Positions 63,077-64,000 of a DNA stretch of 64,000 nucleotides are shown piece by piece (position 1 is the first letter of the stretch; every line of letters begins with the position of its first letter). The DNA comes from Roseateles noduli (GTDB taxonomy: Bacteria > Pseudomonadota > Gammaproteobacteria > Burkholderiales > Burkholderiaceae_C). A model generated the notes under the pieces. That model had not been told where the DNA came from, did not search any database, and saw nothing but the letters and a program-made list of their open reading frames with translations. Both the position numbers and the translations under genes were made by a program. Location of the stretch: positions 372,001 to 436,000 of the forward strand of contig NIOE01000003.1 in NCBI GenBank assembly GCA_002205125.1, written 5' to 3'.

Positions 63077-64000
63077 CCGATCGCCTGCTCCACTTCGTCC
63101 AGCACCCGTTCGGACGCCGCGTCGCGCGGTGGTTCAATCTGCCGCAACCGGTGCCATTGACGCGCCGGCAGGACGCGTGGGTCGAGGAGGAACTGGCCGG
63201 TCGACCCGTCCTCGCGATCGCCCCGGGCAGCAGCGCGCCGCTGCCGTCGCTGCTGGCCGCCATCGTCGCGCAAGGCGGCACGCCCAGCGGCGACGGTCCC
63301 GTGCGCACGCTCGTGATCGATGCGACCGGCTGCCGCAACGTGGCGGCCCTGCGCGCGCTGTTCGAGCAGTCGCAGCTGGCGATGGTCCGCCTCGCGCCGG
63401 GCGGGCGCGTCCTCGCGCTGACCTCGGCCGGCGTCATGAGCGCGGCCGAAGCGGCCTGCCTGCACGCGGTCCAGGGCTTCGTCCGGGCGTTGGCGAAGGA
63501 AGTCGGCCGACGCGGTGCGACGGCCAATGCGCTCGTGCTGCAAGAAGGCGCGGCCTCGATGGAATCGCTAGCGGGCGCCCTGCGATTCTTCGGCACGGAC
63601 CGCGCCGCGTATGTGTCGGGACAGGTGCTGTCCTGGCGCAAGGACGTGGATCCACCGCTGGCACTATCCCTCGATGAGGGCCGCGCCCCGGTGGCCGTCG
63701 TCACGGGCGCGGCGGGCGGCATCGGCGCGGCCACGGCCCGGCGGCTGGCGCTGGACGGCATGCGCGTGCTGTGCGTCGACGTGCCCGCGGCGCGTCAGCC
63801 GCTGGAGGTGCTGGCGCGCGAGATCGGCGGTTCGCTGCTGGCCGCGGACCTGACCGCGCCGGGTGCCGTCGACGAACTGGTCGACGCCGTGCGACGCCTG
63901 CACGGCGTGGACGTGCTGGTGCACAACGCGGGCATCACGCGCGACCGGACGCTGGCGCGGATGTCGGCGTCCGAATGGGATGCGGTGATGGCGGTGAACC
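63073..64000 (+). CDS. Two-domain 3-oxoacyl-ACP reductase (FabG4-like), 3' end missing
   Basis: The frame from ATG 63073 stays open to the end of the window (309 codons). The N-terminal 205 residues form a Rossmann-like half without a clear cofactor motif. The second half is a standard SDR with VVTGAAGGIGAATARR and HNAGITRDRTLARMSASEWDAVMAVN. This architecture (inactive-looking N-terminal domain plus FabG domain) is the high-molecular-weight FabG type. It is expected to reduce 3-oxoacyl-ACP or -CoA with NAD(P)H. The active-site Tyr-x-x-x-Lys lies beyond the window. Translationally coupled to the histidine kinase gene. Confidence 0.85.
   Translation, partial: MTDRLLHFVQHPFGRRVARWFNLPQPVPLTRRQDAWVEEELAGRPVLAIAPGSSAPLPSLLAAIVAQGGTPSGDGPVRTLVIDATGCRNVAALRALFEQSQLAMVRLAPGGRVLALTSAGVMSAAEAACLHAVQGFVRALAKEVGRRGATANALVLQEGAASMESLAGALRFFGTDRAAYVSGQVLSWRKDVDPPLALSLDEGRAPVAVVTGAAGGIGAATARRLALDGMRVLCVDVPAARQPLEVLAREIGGSLLAADLTAPGAVDELVDAVRRLHGVDVLVHNAGITRDRTLARMSASEWDAVMAVN

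Overview
The window is GC-rich (roughly two-thirds G+C by eye) with tightly packed genes and strong codon bias. Its gene set points to a free-living or plant/soil-associated betaproteobacterium of the order Burkholderiales, most like the Roseateles/Mitsuaria/Rhizobacter group. The pointers are a PEP-CTERM sorting tail, DUF4148, MipA/OmpV, Sbal_3080-type and czcICBA genes, and a possible type III-secreted protein behind a plant-inducible-promoter-like box. This placement is inference from gene families; no rRNA or tRNA gene was seen. No complete mobile element, CRISPR array or replication origin was found.

Layout. 1-730: a gene tail and one unknown ORF. 730-6055: a cassette on the minus strand (Ser/Thr kinase with TPRs, unknown protein, patatin/cPLA2-like hydrolase) divergent from an FHA protein with a winged-helix tail. 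6.2-14.6 kb: an unknown protein, two short-chain dehydrogenases each divergent from its own regulator (AraC, LysR), an epoxide-hydrolase-like enzyme, a small lipoprotein, an exported MetX-like hydrolase and uridine kinase. 14.7-20.3 kb: a sigma-54 two-component pair divergent from a DUF4166/epimerase operon across an operator-like dyad. 20.3-24.6 kb: the candidate type III effector and a di-heme lipoprotein. 24.7-27.7 kb: norR and the flavohaemoglobin gene hmp, divergent, with three GT-N7-AC NorR-type sites between them. 27.8-31.8 kb: dienoyl-CoA isomerase, a GGDEF-EAL protein, an unknown protein and hupB.

32.1-34.8 kb: an export operon of a PEP-CTERM protein, a small secreted protein and a PA-domain metallopeptidase. 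35.2-38.7 kb: an exported hydrolase preceded by phased GTCACC repeats, an HD-LuxR fusion and another hydrolase preceded by a heavily structured leader. 38.9-43.2 kb: an MFS transporter and a NarL regulator/hybrid kinase pair. 43.5-50.0 kb: MipA-like barrel, sterol-desaturase-like enzyme, a DUF1440-DUF4126 fusion, a PdxR-type regulator divergent from an AhpD-like protein, and a PLP-dependent dehydratase. 50.0-51.5 kb: a vapBC pair followed by two further AbrB-fold genes and a DUF1801 gene, all overlapping or closely spaced. 51.7-58.8 kb: a lipoprotein and a complete czcICBA metal-efflux operon. 58.8-64.0 kb: a beta-family protein, a Tat-exported hydrolase, a DUF4148 protein, a sensor kinase without a sensor, and the start of a two-domain FabG-type reductase that runs off the window.

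Themes. Several loci have recognisable logic: NO sensing (norR) with NO detoxification (hmp), metal efflux (czc), and regulator/enzyme divergent pairs. The least explained parts are the kinase-FHA-patatin cassette, the candidate effector, the structured leader at 38.7-38.85 kb and the extended AbrB cluster.
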